In this document: piece after piece, positions 1-9,384 of the stretch
Position numbering within the stretch: the first letter of the stretch is position 1
Layout: each line of letters begins with the position of its first letter
DNA from: an uncultured Flavobacteriales bacterium
GTDB taxonomy: Bacteria > Bacteroidota > Bacteroidia > Flavobacteriales_D > Sanyastnellaceae
Direction of reading: 5' to 3'
Assembly: GCA_937974555.1 (NCBI GenBank)
Contig: CALJKR010000024.1
Coordinates: 1-55,426 of the forward strand
DNA length: 55,426 nucleotides
The notes under the pieces: model-generated
What the model was told of the DNA's origin: nothing
Databases searched by the model: none
What the model saw: only the letters and a program-made list of their open reading frames with translations
Made by a program: the position numbers and the translations under genes

Positions 1-2308
1 ATTGGGCGTTCAAAATAGCACCACCAAAAGCAGGTTGGTTGTTGTGGGGAATCGCAGCGATTACAGGAATCTCACCAATGGCTCCTTTACGAGAAGACAA
101 GAACGCTTCGTCCTGTCCACTTTCTGCACCCAAGTCATAAGGCAAGTAGTTGTTGTAACCATAAGCCAATACCATGAAGTAGTAGGTCTTGTGGTTGATC
201 AAACGGCTATCGCCTTGCGCAAAGGCATCTGATTTCACTTGGAAAGAACGACGAATACCTTCGTTTCCTCCTTGAACTTTCAACTCAGGAACAATGTATC
301 CAGATACTGGATCACGTGTGAAGTTGACGATGTTTGTTACTTCATTTTCAATATCACACTGTGCAATCAAACGCGCTTTGGTAATATCACCCAAGTCATT
401 GGCCTTGATGTCTGCGTTAGCAAGCTGGTAAACCATATAACCTTCGAACTTGTAAGAACGAGCAACAGTATCCAATTGTGTACCGTCAGCCAATTCTTCT
501 GGAATGCTTGGATCAAAACCACCTTGCTCAGGACCATAAGCCTCGTTGTAGTTGGTAGAAATTGGATTGTCATTGCTCAACATCAAAATGATCTCACGAT
601 CCAATTCGCGAACAGATACATCTGGAGCATCTGGACCTGAAACCAATTCGAAACAGTTGTCAAACAAGGCCTGTGCTTTGTCATCATATTGACGCAACAA
701 GCGAACACTTTCAAAAGCTTCACCTGAAGTAGCACGTGCCCAAACCACACCCATTGTGATGTTGTTATAATCTCCAGGCTCCAAAGTGAATGGACCTGCA
801 GATTGAATGAAACGACGGTCAGCCGCAACGTTTCCGCTGCTTACCTCAGACCATGGATCAACAGGAACACCAAAAGTTCCCCAGTTGGCTGGATCCGTAT
901 CGTCTGGGAACATGTATTGCGCAGGAACCCCTGTCAAAACACCGGCTCCACTAACACCGTTTCCACCATACAACATCTCTGCACCGTTCTTCCAAATACC
1001 TCTCATGTAATTGTAGAAGTGAATGGCCACGGATGGTTCTCCATTGATTGGGTTTTGATTGTTGTTGTAATATACAAAACGACGCATACCAAAACGCTCG
1101 TTATCTGCGACGCCATCACCATAGCCAATACCCAATCCACGGTAAGGAATACCCACTGAGTCTGTAGCGTTCACAATATCCTCTGTCAATGGATTGTCAA
1201 TGTTATCCTCATCTTGGTAAGGACCTTCAAAGAAGTCAACACCCACCGCTGGAGGATTTAACCCATAACCCAAAGAAGAAGTAGACGTTTGGTCATTGTT
1301 ATCACCATTGTAGCAATAACCCAAACCACGACGTACATCACATCCTACATAGTCATCGGTAGATGTTCCCAAGTCAGCATCAACCCATGAACCAAAATAA
1401 GTATCAGTCAAAGTTTGTGTTCCTTGGTTAATCAACACATAGTTATAGAAAGTCATGTTGTTGATCTCATCGTTGGAGTTGAAAGCAAATGCTTGCGCAC
1501 GAATTTCCATTCCAATGGGTTGTCCTTGTGACTCGGTGTGGGCATTTCCTTTATCATTGAAAATCCAATAGAAAGTCTCATCACCAAACAATGGAACGAT
1601 ATCCTCACGCTTACGACCCGCACAGTTTACCTCTCTTAAAAAGTCATACCATGGATAGTCACCATTTTGTGGATTATAAAATCCATCTTGGTCATAATCA
1701 TAGAATGGAGCCAAGTACAAATCTTGACCAGCTGCAGTATTTCCAATCGCTGGATAAGTGTAGAAATATCCAGGTACTGAATAATCTTCTTCACAATCGT
1801 CACCACCGGAAGCCATGCAATCGAAATAAGCTCTGTGGCGTTGCGCATCCTGACGATAAGAAACAAAGAATCTATCGTATTGCTCACAAACCACTTCGTT
1901 TACTGAAGCACTACCGTCGTTTGTCAATGGACCAGGCCAGTAATCATTACCATTTGCGCGGAAAGTGATCGCTGCCAATTTCAACTGTTGGTCAGGAGAA
2001 CGTCCACCCAACCACAAAGCACCTGCGTACAATGACGAAACGCCACCACCCTTGGGTACTTCATAAGCTGCACGTGAGTTGGCACGATCAGTCCAAAGGT
2101 TACCCCCGGTCTCAATCTTCGCCTTAACGTTATTCCACTCCAAGTCGCGCATCCCTGTTGCCGGAGCACAAGCAGCTGCTTTAACTTGACCAGAATTTGT
2201 TTGATTGTCCGATCCTCCTCTAACATAATCCGACTTGTAACCAAATGATGTCAAAGACACCATGGCCATCATTACAATCAATACTGATTTCATATATATC
2301 GTTTTCAT
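1..2308 (-). CDS. Large secreted protein, probable type IX secretion cargo, partial (C-terminus beyond left edge)
   Basis: The minus-strand frame from the ATG at 2306-2308 stays open for 769 codons and runs off the left edge, so the C-terminus is missing. It begins with a signal-peptide-like segment (MKTIYMKSVLIVMMAMVSL). The mature part is rich in Asn, Gly, Asp and aromatic residues and has Asp-rich, calcium-binding-looking stretches such as DYDQDGFYNPQNGDYPWYD. Large proteins of this composition follow TonB receptors in many Bacteroidota and often carry a C-terminal type IX sorting domain; that domain would lie outside the window, so the sorting route is inferred. The start is 21 bases after the receptor gene and is preceded by the purine-rich AGGAGAAAGGAATC, an unusually good ribosome-binding site here. 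The two genes are very likely one operon. Substrate or adhesin role unknown. Confidence 0.8.
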   Translation of the reverse strand, partial: MKTIYMKSVLIVMMAMVSLTSFGYKSDYVRGGSDNQTNSGQVKAAACAPATGMRDLEWNNVKAKIETGGNLWTDRANSRAAYEVPKGGGVSSLYAGALWLGGRSPDQQLKLAAITFRANGNDYWPGPLTNDGSASVNEVVCEQYDRFFVSYRQDAQRHRAYFDCMASGGDDCEEDYSVPGYFYTYPAIGNTAAGQDLYLAPFYDYDQDGFYNPQNGDYPWYDFLREVNCAGRKREDIVPLFGDETFYWIFNDKGNAHTESQGQPIGMEIRAQAFAFNSNDEINNMTFYNYVLINQGTQTLTDTYFGSWVDADLGTSTDDYVGCDVRRGLGYCYNGDNNDQTSTSSLGYGLNPPAVGVDFFEGPYQDEDNIDNPLTEDIVNATDSVGIPYRGLGIGYGDGVADNERFGMRRFVYYNNNQNPINGEPSVAIHFYNYMRGIWKNGAEMLYGGNGVSGAGVLTGVPAQYMFPDDTDPANWGTFGVPVDPWSEVSSGNVAADRRFIQSAGPFTLEPGDYNNITMGVVWARATSGEAFESVRLLRQYDDKAQALFDNCFELVSGPDAPDVSVRELDREIILMLSNDNPISTNYNEAYGPEQGGFDPSIPEELADGTQLDTVARSYKFEGYMVYQLANADIKANDLGDITKARLIAQCDIENEVTNIVNFTRDPVSGYIVPELKVQGGNEGIRRSFQVKSDAFAQGDSRLINHKTYYFMVLAYGYNNYLPYDLGAESGQDEAFLSSRKGAIGEIPVIAAIPHNNQPAFGGAILNAQ

Positions 2309-2329
2309 GATTCCTTTCTCCTTTATTAA

Positions 2330-5300
2330 TTAGAAGTCCAAACGAATACCCAGGCGAATCTGACGTGGAGAACCCAAATTGTATGGGTTGTTCACGTACA
2401 TGCCATAGTAATTGCGGTATGCACTTGGTGAGTTCTGTGAATTAATTTGAGTTTGATATTGTGCTGCCGCCAAGTATCCATCATCATCTGGTGTACCAGT
2501 GAAGCGGTATACGCTGGTGATGTTTCTTGTGTTGAACAAGTTGTTCACCCACAAATAAACATTCAAGTTTGCAGCTTTCTTCTTACCATCTGCTGATCCA
2601 AATTCCAAGGTGATGTTTTTATCAATGTTCATGTCCACATTGAACTGCCATGGCAAACGAGCACCATTGATAGAACCTTCGGTAGTTGGAGAAACTTCAC
2701 CAGTAATTGGAGTTGCAATTACTTGTGGAGTATAAGGAGTACCTGACCCCAAGTTTGCAATGAAGTTTACACCTGCATTGGCAAACACTTGACGATCGAA
2801 CCAAACTGGACCATTGTAATCTGAACCTGAACCATAGTGATAATCCACTGTAGTTACGATACGGTGACGTTGGTCAAAGTTTACAGGGTTAACGGTTCTC
2901 AAGTTGGGCAATCCCGCGTTGATCAAAGCCAATTGTGTTTGTGTTGTAGAACCTGTTCCATCTGCAAATTGTAGGGTGTATGAACTCTTCATCCACAAGT
3001 TTCCAGTTGGACGCAAGTCATAAGACAAGGTCAAACCTTTTACAGTTCCAAAGTCGATGTTATCGAAAGTTTTATAAGAAGCAGGATATGCACCTACGAT
3101 AGAACGAATCTGAATCATATTGCGCAATTCGCGATAGAATGCTTCTACTTTCAAGGATGATGTCTTAGACAATACTTGTTGGAATCCCAACGCATAATCC
3201 ACTGTACGCTCTGGCTTCAAGTTGGGATTGTTGATGATGGGATTTGACGCATTGGCCAAGAACAAATAATCGGTTGGGTCAAAGCGATTGCTTTCGGTTG
3301 GACGCTGTGTCAATACATCATAATGAGCAAAGAACAAAGCTTCATCAGAAATTGGGAAAGAGAATGCGATACGTGGCATAAAGTTTACCACTGGCTCATA
3401 TTCTTTGAATGCATCAGCAGTCAAATCTGCCTTGGGATCCACTTTCAAAAATGGCTTCACAGATCCTCCAGAAGCAACTGAAGTGAAAGGGTCAGACACC
3501 AAAGTTCCTGAAGCATTGTACCAGTTGTTTCCATCGCGGTAACCGGTGATTGCAGTAGGTTGATCCAAGTTATCTACGTACACAACAAAGTTGTCTCCAA
3601 TATTGGATGGACGAGAAGCACTGAACTGGCTGTAGTTTACTTCACCAGCAGTGTAAGCTTGGCTAATTACATAAGGATCGATAGGCACATATTGGTTGGC
3701 ATCATAACGGTCGATACGCAAACCAACGTTGAAAATCAAGTCATCAAATGCAAATTTATCCATGATATAACCTGAGATGTAAGTAGGCTCAAATGCACCA
3801 ATTCTTCTGGTGTTGAACTGCTTGCCATCCAATGAATATTTGTCAGAGAAGAAGTCATTGATCGTGGGACGACGTCCTGACAATTTGTTTCCATAGGGAT
3901 CATAACCGTAGTAAGAAACCACACTATTTCCTTGGTTCAACAAGTCATCGGCACCAAACAAATCGATACTCAAATCGTCTGGGTTCAATCCATCTACATT
4001 GATGAAATCAGAACCATGAGGATCCAAGCCCATGGCTTCACGCAAATTGTAGTCAAACTCAAATTGGTCAGAACCAACCAGTGCACCATAGTTTTGATAA
4101 GTGATGCCTTGGTAGCTGAAATATGAAGGATCATTTTCATTGATTTCCTCGATATGGAAGTTCGCCAATTGACGCGCGCGCAACCACAAACCCACTGGGG
4201 CAACGGAGTAACCCGCATCTTTACGTTGCTCAAACTCAAAACCAACTTGGATGGCATGGTCACCAATATCCGCTGATCCTGTTCCAGAAACACGGAATTG
4301 TTTGTTGCTTGACATGCTATAGTTGTTGCTCTGGCCTCCAACGTAGTTCCACAAACCATAAGTATCCGTCGGCAATTGACCATTGATCAAGCCGTTGTTT
4401 CCTTGGATATTGGTTAATGAAGAATATGGAGAGTCACCAATTTGTGATGCCTCTGTTGTAAACTCATTTGTATTTGGATCAAAGAAACCATCATTGGTAA
4501 TGTAGGGATCAGATCCATTCAATACTTCGGTTACGCTCGATGGTGTATCAAACAATGTAAAGAACTGATTGGTGATTGCCGCCAAATCAGGATTGTATTG
4601 GCTTGGGGTGAAAGCGATGTTGACATCTTGCCAACCGTTTTGCTCATAAAAACCACCTTCGTTTGCCAAAGAATAGGAACGTGCACGAGTCAAATCAAAA
4701 TAACCTACGTGACCATAACGGAACAACTTGTCTCCATGTGTTGCGTCTTGACGCAAACGATAGGTGCTGCTGTAATCCACCATGATGGAGTAGAATACAT
4801 TCTTCAACGTTCCTGTTTCGTTTTGAGAGTTGTTGAAACGTTGGCTGAACTTAGCATAGGCTCTCCAATCCCAATCTGTTGCTTGTTGGTTATTGGCGTA
4901 GTTCATCAACATGTTGCTATAATCAAAATCATTACCACGACGGAAAGCCGCAGTACCACCTACTGTAAATGTTGTATTTTGAGTAGCCGTCAAATCAATC
5001 TTTCCAACGATGTTGGCCGTGCGATTACGCACATTCAAGCGAGTATCAATCTTTTCAAATGAATCTGAACCCAAGAAATCAGCATTGTACAATGCACCAT
5101 TCACTGTTCCATCCGCTTGTACGTTTTGACGCAATGGATTTGTCAAAAGTCCTTTCAATACGTCATCTTTCATTTTGTAAACACCGCCAAAAGTGGGACC
5201 ACCATCAACGATGTCTGTGTAGTTACCTGAAACAAAGAATCCCAACAAAGGCTTCTTGCTCTTGGTACCATCCGCATTCTTACGGAATACAAGTGGACCA

Positions 5301-6091
5301 GACAAAGAACCCTCTAAAAGGTTGTAACCGTATTTATCCAAACCATACACATTGTCTCCAATTTTAAATCCAGAAGAAATCGCTTCTACACCGCCTGTGT
5401 AATTGGCAGAAGCAGAACGCAAAGAGATATTGATTACCCCTCCTGTTACGTCACCAATGTTTGCTGGAACACCACCGGTAATTACCGAAACCTCTTCAAT
5501 GGCAGACTTGGGCAATGAAGATGAACCACGAACTTTGATACCATCGATGTAAACCCAAGTTGAACCTGTACGGGCACCACGGATAGAAATTCCACCTCCA
5601 GTACCTGCACTGCTCACCCCGGCTACCGTTTGAGCCAAGCCCAATGCATCACGCGATGGCATACGGGCCAATTCTTCACGGGTTACCGTTCCTCCTGATG
5701 CACCTCCATCTTTGTCAATCAATGGAACCTTAAAGTCACTGATTTCCAATGTCTTTAATTCGGCTCCTGCTGACAATTCTGCATTGGCAAATTGGATTTT
5801 TCCGGCTGAAACTGGAACCCCTTTCAACTCCTGAGATTGGTATCCTACAAAGTTGAACTGAATATCATACGTTCCAGGATCTACAGGCTTAATGGTGTAT
5901 TCACCATCGATATCTGTCTGCCCCCCGGTTACCAAATTTCCATTCAAGAAGATAATTACATTCACGAATGGCAATGGCTGCTTGTTGTCTCTGTCAGTGA
6001 CCTTTCCCTTTAGTGTACCCGAATTTTGAGCAAACGCACTGGTCAAGGTTACCAAGATTCCTGCAAGCAATAGCGTAATCTTTTTCCGCAT
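2330..6091 (-). CDS. TonB-dependent outer-membrane receptor with carboxypeptidase-like regulatory domain
   Basis: This 1253-residue protein starts with a signal peptide ending near SAFAQ (about residue 21). Residues about 25-110 form a carboxypeptidase-regulatory-like beta-sandwich (GTLKGKVTDRDNKQPLPFVN, then GEYTIKPVDPGTYDIQF). A plug domain follows at about 135-235 (SIRGARTGSTWVYIDGIKV, then EEVSVITGGVPANIGDVTGG). The rest is a long beta-barrel with many aromatic turns, and the protein ends in Phe (IRLGIRLDF), as outer-membrane barrels usually do. Such receptors import large ligands, or act with secreted surface proteins, using energy from TonB-ExbBD, which is encoded at 29353-32461. The next gene downstream encodes a large exported protein that may be its partner. 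The ligand cannot be deduced. Upstream, 6092-6226 is AT-rich without a clear TAnnTTTG element. Confidence 0.93.
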   Translation of the reverse strand: MRKKITLLLAGILVTLTSAFAQNSGTLKGKVTDRDNKQPLPFVNVIIFLNGNLVTGGQTDIDGEYTIKPVDPGTYDIQFNFVGYQSQELKGVPVSAGKIQFANAELSAGAELKTLEISDFKVPLIDKDGGASGGTVTREELARMPSRDALGLAQTVAGVSSAGTGGGISIRGARTGSTWVYIDGIKVRGSSSLPKSAIEEVSVITGGVPANIGDVTGGVINISLRSASANYTGGVEAISSGFKIGDNVYGLDKYGYNLLEGSLSGPLVFRKNADGTKSKKPLLGFFVSGNYTDIVDGGPTFGGVYKMKDDVLKGLLTNPLRQNVQADGTVNGALYNADFLGSDSFEKIDTRLNVRNRTANIVGKIDLTATQNTTFTVGGTAAFRRGNDFDYSNMLMNYANNQQATDWDWRAYAKFSQRFNNSQNETGTLKNVFYSIMVDYSSTYRLRQDATHGDKLFRYGHVGYFDLTRARSYSLANEGGFYEQNGWQDVNIAFTPSQYNPDLAAITNQFFTLFDTPSSVTEVLNGSDPYITNDGFFDPNTNEFTTEASQIGDSPYSSLTNIQGNNGLINGQLPTDTYGLWNYVGGQSNNYSMSSNKQFRVSGTGSADIGDHAIQVGFEFEQRKDAGYSVAPVGLWLRARQLANFHIEEINENDPSYFSYQGITYQNYGALVGSDQFEFDYNLREAMGLDPHGSDFINVDGLNPDDLSIDLFGADDLLNQGNSVVSYYGYDPYGNKLSGRRPTINDFFSDKYSLDGKQFNTRRIGAFEPTYISGYIMDKFAFDDLIFNVGLRIDRYDANQYVPIDPYVISQAYTAGEVNYSQFSASRPSNIGDNFVVYVDNLDQPTAITGYRDGNNWYNASGTLVSDPFTSVASGGSVKPFLKVDPKADLTADAFKEYEPVVNFMPRIAFSFPISDEALFFAHYDVLTQRPTESNRFDPTDYLFLANASNPIINNPNLKPERTVDYALGFQQVLSKTSSLKVEAFYRELRNMIQIRSIVGAYPASYKTFDNIDFGTVKGLTLSYDLRPTGNLWMKSSYTLQFADGTGSTTQTQLALINAGLPNLRTVNPVNFDQRHRIVTTVDYHYGSGSDYNGPVWFDRQVFANAGVNFIANLGSGTPYTPQVIATPITGEVSPTTEGSINGARLPWQFNVDMNIDKNITLEFGSADGKKKAANLNVYLWVNNLFNTRNITSVYRFTGTPDDDGYLAAAQYQTQINSQNSPSAYRNYYGMYVNNPYNLGSPRQIRLGIRLDF

Positions 6092-6226
6092 ATCTGGTTT
6101 GAATTAGTGTAAATTTTTCCTTAATTAAAGGGTGCTAAAATAATTAAAAAGGGAGTTTTTAACGCATCTTAACACCAACTATTTATTTTTTCTAATTTAA
6201 TTATCTGATTTACAGTTTTTTATTGG

Positions 6227-7198
6227 TTAAAAACATGACTCAATAACAGTTGAAATCAATGTGGTTTTATCAATTCCAAATACTGCCGCTTGCTGAGGAA
6301 TAATAGAGGCCTCTGAAAATCCTGGAACGGTATTCACCTCGATCACATGGGGAAAGTTATTTTGGATGATAAAGTCCACGCGAATCATGCCTGAGCACTT
6401 TAAATCATTGTAAATTCTGGCAGCCAATCCTCTAACTTCATTGCTGATATCCTCCGGCAATCGAGCAGGGGTGATTTCTTGTGAAGCGCCCTCGTATTTG
6501 GCTTGGTAATCAAAAAACTCATTTTCCGTGACAATTTCGGTCAAAGGCAACGCAGTCACTCTGCCTTGGTATTGAATCACCCCGCAGGTTACTTCAACAC
6601 CATCAACAAATGATTCTATCAAAGCCTGATTGTCCTCCTTCAAAGCTTTAAGTACTGCACCCTCCAATTCCGCCGATTGTTTCACTTTGGATGTGCCAAT
6701 CGATGAGCCTCCATTGTTGGGTTTAACAAAACAAGGCAAACCTACTTTTTCAATGATTGATTCAGTATCAATCACCTCATTTCTTCTCACCATCACGCTC
6801 TTGGCAACGGCATAACCCAAATTTCTCAACGCATCCGTGGTGGCTTTTTTGTTGAAAGTAATGGCCATGTTTAAAACGTCACCTGTTGTAAATGGAATAC
6901 CCATCAACTGAAAATATCCTTGCAAAATACCATCCTCTCCTGGTGTGCCGTGCACAATCATAAAAACCCCATCAAACCTGTTTTTCTCTCCATCCACTGA
7001 ATATGAAAAATCATTTTTATCGATGGAAACTTCTTGATCCCCAACAATAGCCACCCATTTTTCTCGTTCAATGACTACTTGGGTAGGAAAATATTTTTCC
7101 CTGTCGATGTGGGTCATCACCATCTTGGCACTGCGCATAGATACCGCAGCCTCACCACTAAAGCCTCCAGATACAACGGCAATTCGCTTTTTTTCCAT
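6227..7198 (-). CDS. ddl: D-alanine--D-alanine ligase
   Basis: The enzyme makes D-Ala-D-Ala from two D-alanines and ATP for the peptidoglycan stem peptide, in the cytoplasm. The 323 residues have the ATP-grasp layout of the family: N-terminal VVSGGFSGEAAVSMRSA, the HGTPGEDG motif, the ATP-binding loop KPNNGGSSIGTSK, and the C-terminal metal- and substrate-binding segment VIEVNTVPGFSEASIIPQQ. Length is normal for Ddl. It lies 135 bases upstream of the TonB receptor on the same strand, with no obvious functional link. Its start is 105 bases from the divergent gene at 7304, so the two have separate promoters. Confidence 0.95.
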   Translation of the reverse strand: MEKKRIAVVSGGFSGEAAVSMRSAKMVMTHIDREKYFPTQVVIEREKWVAIVGDQEVSIDKNDFSYSVDGEKNRFDGVFMIVHGTPGEDGILQGYFQLMGIPFTTGDVLNMAITFNKKATTDALRNLGYAVAKSVMVRRNEVIDTESIIEKVGLPCFVKPNNGGSSIGTSKVKQSAELEGAVLKALKEDNQALIESFVDGVEVTCGVIQYQGRVTALPLTEIVTENEFFDYQAKYEGASQEITPARLPEDISNEVRGLAARIYNDLKCSGMIRVDFIIQNNFPHVIEVNTVPGFSEASIIPQQAAVFGIDKTTLISTVIESCF

Positions 7199-7303
7199 TT
7201 TCCAAAAATGAGCTGAATTTTAAAATATTTCATCGGTATTTTTACGGAAGATTAACTTTTCTTCGTGAATAGCGCTTTTTCATAAAATCATCATCTTTGT
7301 ACC

Positions 7304-7687
7304 ATGAAATTTTCGCAACGTCTTTTGCGTTTTATGATCGGTGTGGTCATCGGGTGTGCCTTGGTTTGGATTATGTTTCCCAATTATGATTGGTTGGGCT
7401 GGCTCCCAGGGAAACAAATTCGCCAAACCATCAAAGAGAAAAAATGGAACCTAACCCCATCCGCACAATGTGAAGCGTCATACTACGCCATTGATGAAAA
7501 CGGATGGCGAGAAATTCTCAACGATGGAAGCATCAATTTTGAAAAAAGCCAAGTTCAGCAATCCAATAAAATTTACTACCTCGAAGACGACTTAATTGGT
7601 GTAACCATTGAACTGTTAGACTCCACAGCCAATATTCTTCACATCCAACGCAAAGGGATGGAAAATCAATCTCCTTGTCAACCATGA
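7304..7687 (+). CDS. Small membrane-anchored protein, possibly DUF4258-like
   Basis: This 127-residue protein has one N-terminal hydrophobic segment (about 9-27, FMIGVVIGCALVWIMF), then a short exported or periplasmic domain. It contains the sequence DWLGWLPGKQI just after the membrane and ends in the cysteine-containing tail ENQSPCQP. The general pattern (membrane anchor, then INFEKSQVQQSNKIYYLED) resembles small flavobacterial proteins annotated as DUF4258, but I cannot confirm membership. The stop overlaps the start of the following amidohydrolase as ATGA (7684-7687), so the two are probably translationally coupled. No function can be assigned. Confidence 0.75.
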   Translation: MKFSQRLLRFMIGVVIGCALVWIMFPNYDWLGWLPGKQIRQTIKEKKWNLTPSAQCEASYYAIDENGWREILNDGSINFEKSQVQQSNKIYYLEDDLIGVTIELLDSTANILHIQRKGMENQSPCQP

Positions 7688-8868
7688 AATTGCTTAAACA
7701 AATCCAAGAACTTGCCCAAACTCTTCACCCCAAATGGGTGAACTACAGAAGGCATCTTCATCAAAATCCCGAGCTGTCCTTTCAAGAATTCAAAACTTCA
7801 GAATGGATTCAATCCATTTTAAAAGAAGAGGGAATTGCTTTTGAATCGGGTTGGGTGAAGACCGGTATTACAGTAATAATCGAAGGTAAAAATCCCGATT
7901 CGCGCAAGATTAGTTTGAGGGGAGATATGGATGCCTTGCCCATATTGGAACAAAATGAAGTGGCCTATAAAAGCGCCAATCCAGGGGTGATGCACGCTTG
8001 TGGTCACGATGTCCATACTACATGTGTGCTTGGCGCGGCCATTATTCTTCATCGTCTTAAATCAGAATGGGAAGGAACGGTTCAGATTATTTTTCAACCG
8101 GGCGAAGAGGTTTTGCCTGGTGGAGCCAATGAAATGATCAAAGCGGGGATTTTTCAAAATTATCATCCGCAAAACATCTATGGTCAACATGTATACCCCG
8201 AACTCCCCGTAGGAAAAGTTGGTTTCAAACCGGGATGGTACATGGCCAGCACCGATGAGCTTTATTTTAGAGTAATAGGCAAAGGGGGACATGGGGCCAA
8301 ACCCAATCAATGTATTGATCCCATTGTAGCTGCATCGCAACTGATTCTTCAATTGCAAACCGTGGTTAGCAGACAAGCAGAGCCGGCCACTCCCTCCGTA
8401 TTAACGATTGGTAAATTCATGGCCAATGGGGCCACCAATATCATTCCTGACGAAGCGTTGTTAGAAGGTACTTTCAGGACCTTTGATGAGCAATGGAGAA
8501 GCCAAGCACACCAGGCCATAAAAGACATCTGTCAAGGAGTTGCCCTAGCGACGGGAACACAAATTGAAGTGGACATCAAAGTGGGATATCCAGCGTTATT
8601 TAATGATGAGTCCACTACAGAGAAAGCCATTGCTTTGGCCAAAGAATATTTGGGAGAGGATAATGTTGTTCCATTGACCTTAAGAACAACAGCTGAAGAT
8701 TTTGCTTACTTCGCGCAACATGCACCTTCTTGCTTTTATCGATTGGGAACCGCCTCACCCGATGGCACACAATTTAAAGCGCCCGTGCACAACAACCGCT
8801 TTGATATTGATGAAAACGCATTAATTACGGGTATTGGATTAATGGCCTACCTGGGAGCAAAAGGTTAA
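7684..8868 (+). CDS. M20-family amidohydrolase (N-acyl amino acid hydrolase type)
   Basis: Zn-dependent M20D peptidases/amidohydrolases remove acyl groups from amino acids. Signs are the family motifs GDMDALPI, HACGHDVHTT (metal ligands), the FQPGEEVLPGGA loop (metal and catalytic Glu), the dimerisation-domain motif GKGGHGAKP, and a C-terminal HNNRFDIDE with the last metal-binding His. I chose the ATG at 7684, giving 394 residues, because it overlaps the upstream stop as ATGA; an in-frame TTG at 7675 would add only three residues. There is no signal peptide, so the enzyme is cytoplasmic. The natural substrate is unknown. The 3' end overlaps the convergent folA stop by a few bases. Confidence 0.92.
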   Translation: MKLLKQIQELAQTLHPKWVNYRRHLHQNPELSFQEFKTSEWIQSILKEEGIAFESGWVKTGITVIIEGKNPDSRKISLRGDMDALPILEQNEVAYKSANPGVMHACGHDVHTTCVLGAAIILHRLKSEWEGTVQIIFQPGEEVLPGGANEMIKAGIFQNYHPQNIYGQHVYPELPVGKVGFKPGWYMASTDELYFRVIGKGGHGAKPNQCIDPIVAASQLILQLQTVVSRQAEPATPSVLTIGKFMANGATNIIPDEALLEGTFRTFDEQWRSQAHQAIKDICQGVALATGTQIEVDIKVGYPALFNDESTTEKAIALAKEYLGEDNVVPLTLRTTAEDFAYFAQHAPSCFYRLGTASPDGTQFKAPVHNNRFDIDENALITGIGLMAYLGAKG

Positions 8869-9380
8869 ACTTTCTTGGTATACTGATAAGTACTGAAAGC
8901 CATGGCGTGCTTTTCATCTTGACCTTGGGTAAATAGCAATTGCCTTTCCCATTCGGACGCCTCAAATGCCGGAAAAAAAGTATGGGCATCAGGAAACGAA
9001 GATTCAATGTGGGTGATGTACATGGTGTTGACCATTTTCAAACGCAATGCCTCAGCATAAATCTGTCCACCCCCAATAATAAAAACCTCTTCCGCGTCTT
9101 GCTGCTGAGCATAAGATGTTGCAGCAGTCAAATCTTGAAATAAAATACACCCTGGAGCAAGGTAATCCGATTGGGAACTAACGACGATATTCAAGCGGTC
9201 CTTGAAAGGTCTATACTTCTCAGGAATGCTTTCATAATTCTTGCGACCCATAATCACAGGATGACCCAAGGTTTTGTCTTTAAAGAAACGCATATCGACA
9301 GGCAAATGCCACATCAAATCATTGTTCTTGCCAATTTCTCGATTGGCTCCCATGGCCACGATAATGGATACTTTCTGCAT
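8865..9380 (-). CDS. folA: Dihydrofolate reductase
   Basis: Reduces dihydrofolate to tetrahydrofolate with NADPH, regenerating the cofactor oxidised by thymidylate synthase. The 171-residue sequence shows the family landmarks: IIVAMGANREIGKNNDLMWH, LPVDMRFFKDKT with the catalytic acidic residue (Asp), the NADPH-binding MGRKNYESIP, and VFIIGGGQIYAEAL. It starts four bases after the thyA stop, so thyA and folA form a classical two-gene folate unit. The length is slightly above the roughly 160 residues common in bacteria because of the C-terminal tail. Confidence 0.96.
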   Translation of the reverse strand: MQKVSIIVAMGANREIGKNNDLMWHLPVDMRFFKDKTLGHPVIMGRKNYESIPEKYRPFKDRLNIVVSSQSDYLAPGCILFQDLTAATSYAQQQDAEEVFIIGGGQIYAEALRLKMVNTMYITHIESSFPDAHTFFPAFEASEWERQLLFTQGQDEKHAMAFSTYQYTKKV

Positions 9381-9384
9381 AAAA

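Noticed and set aside
1..2308. Plus-strand frames in the first 2.3 kb
   Set aside because: They are short antisense frames of the continuous 769-codon minus-strand gene that runs off the left edge.
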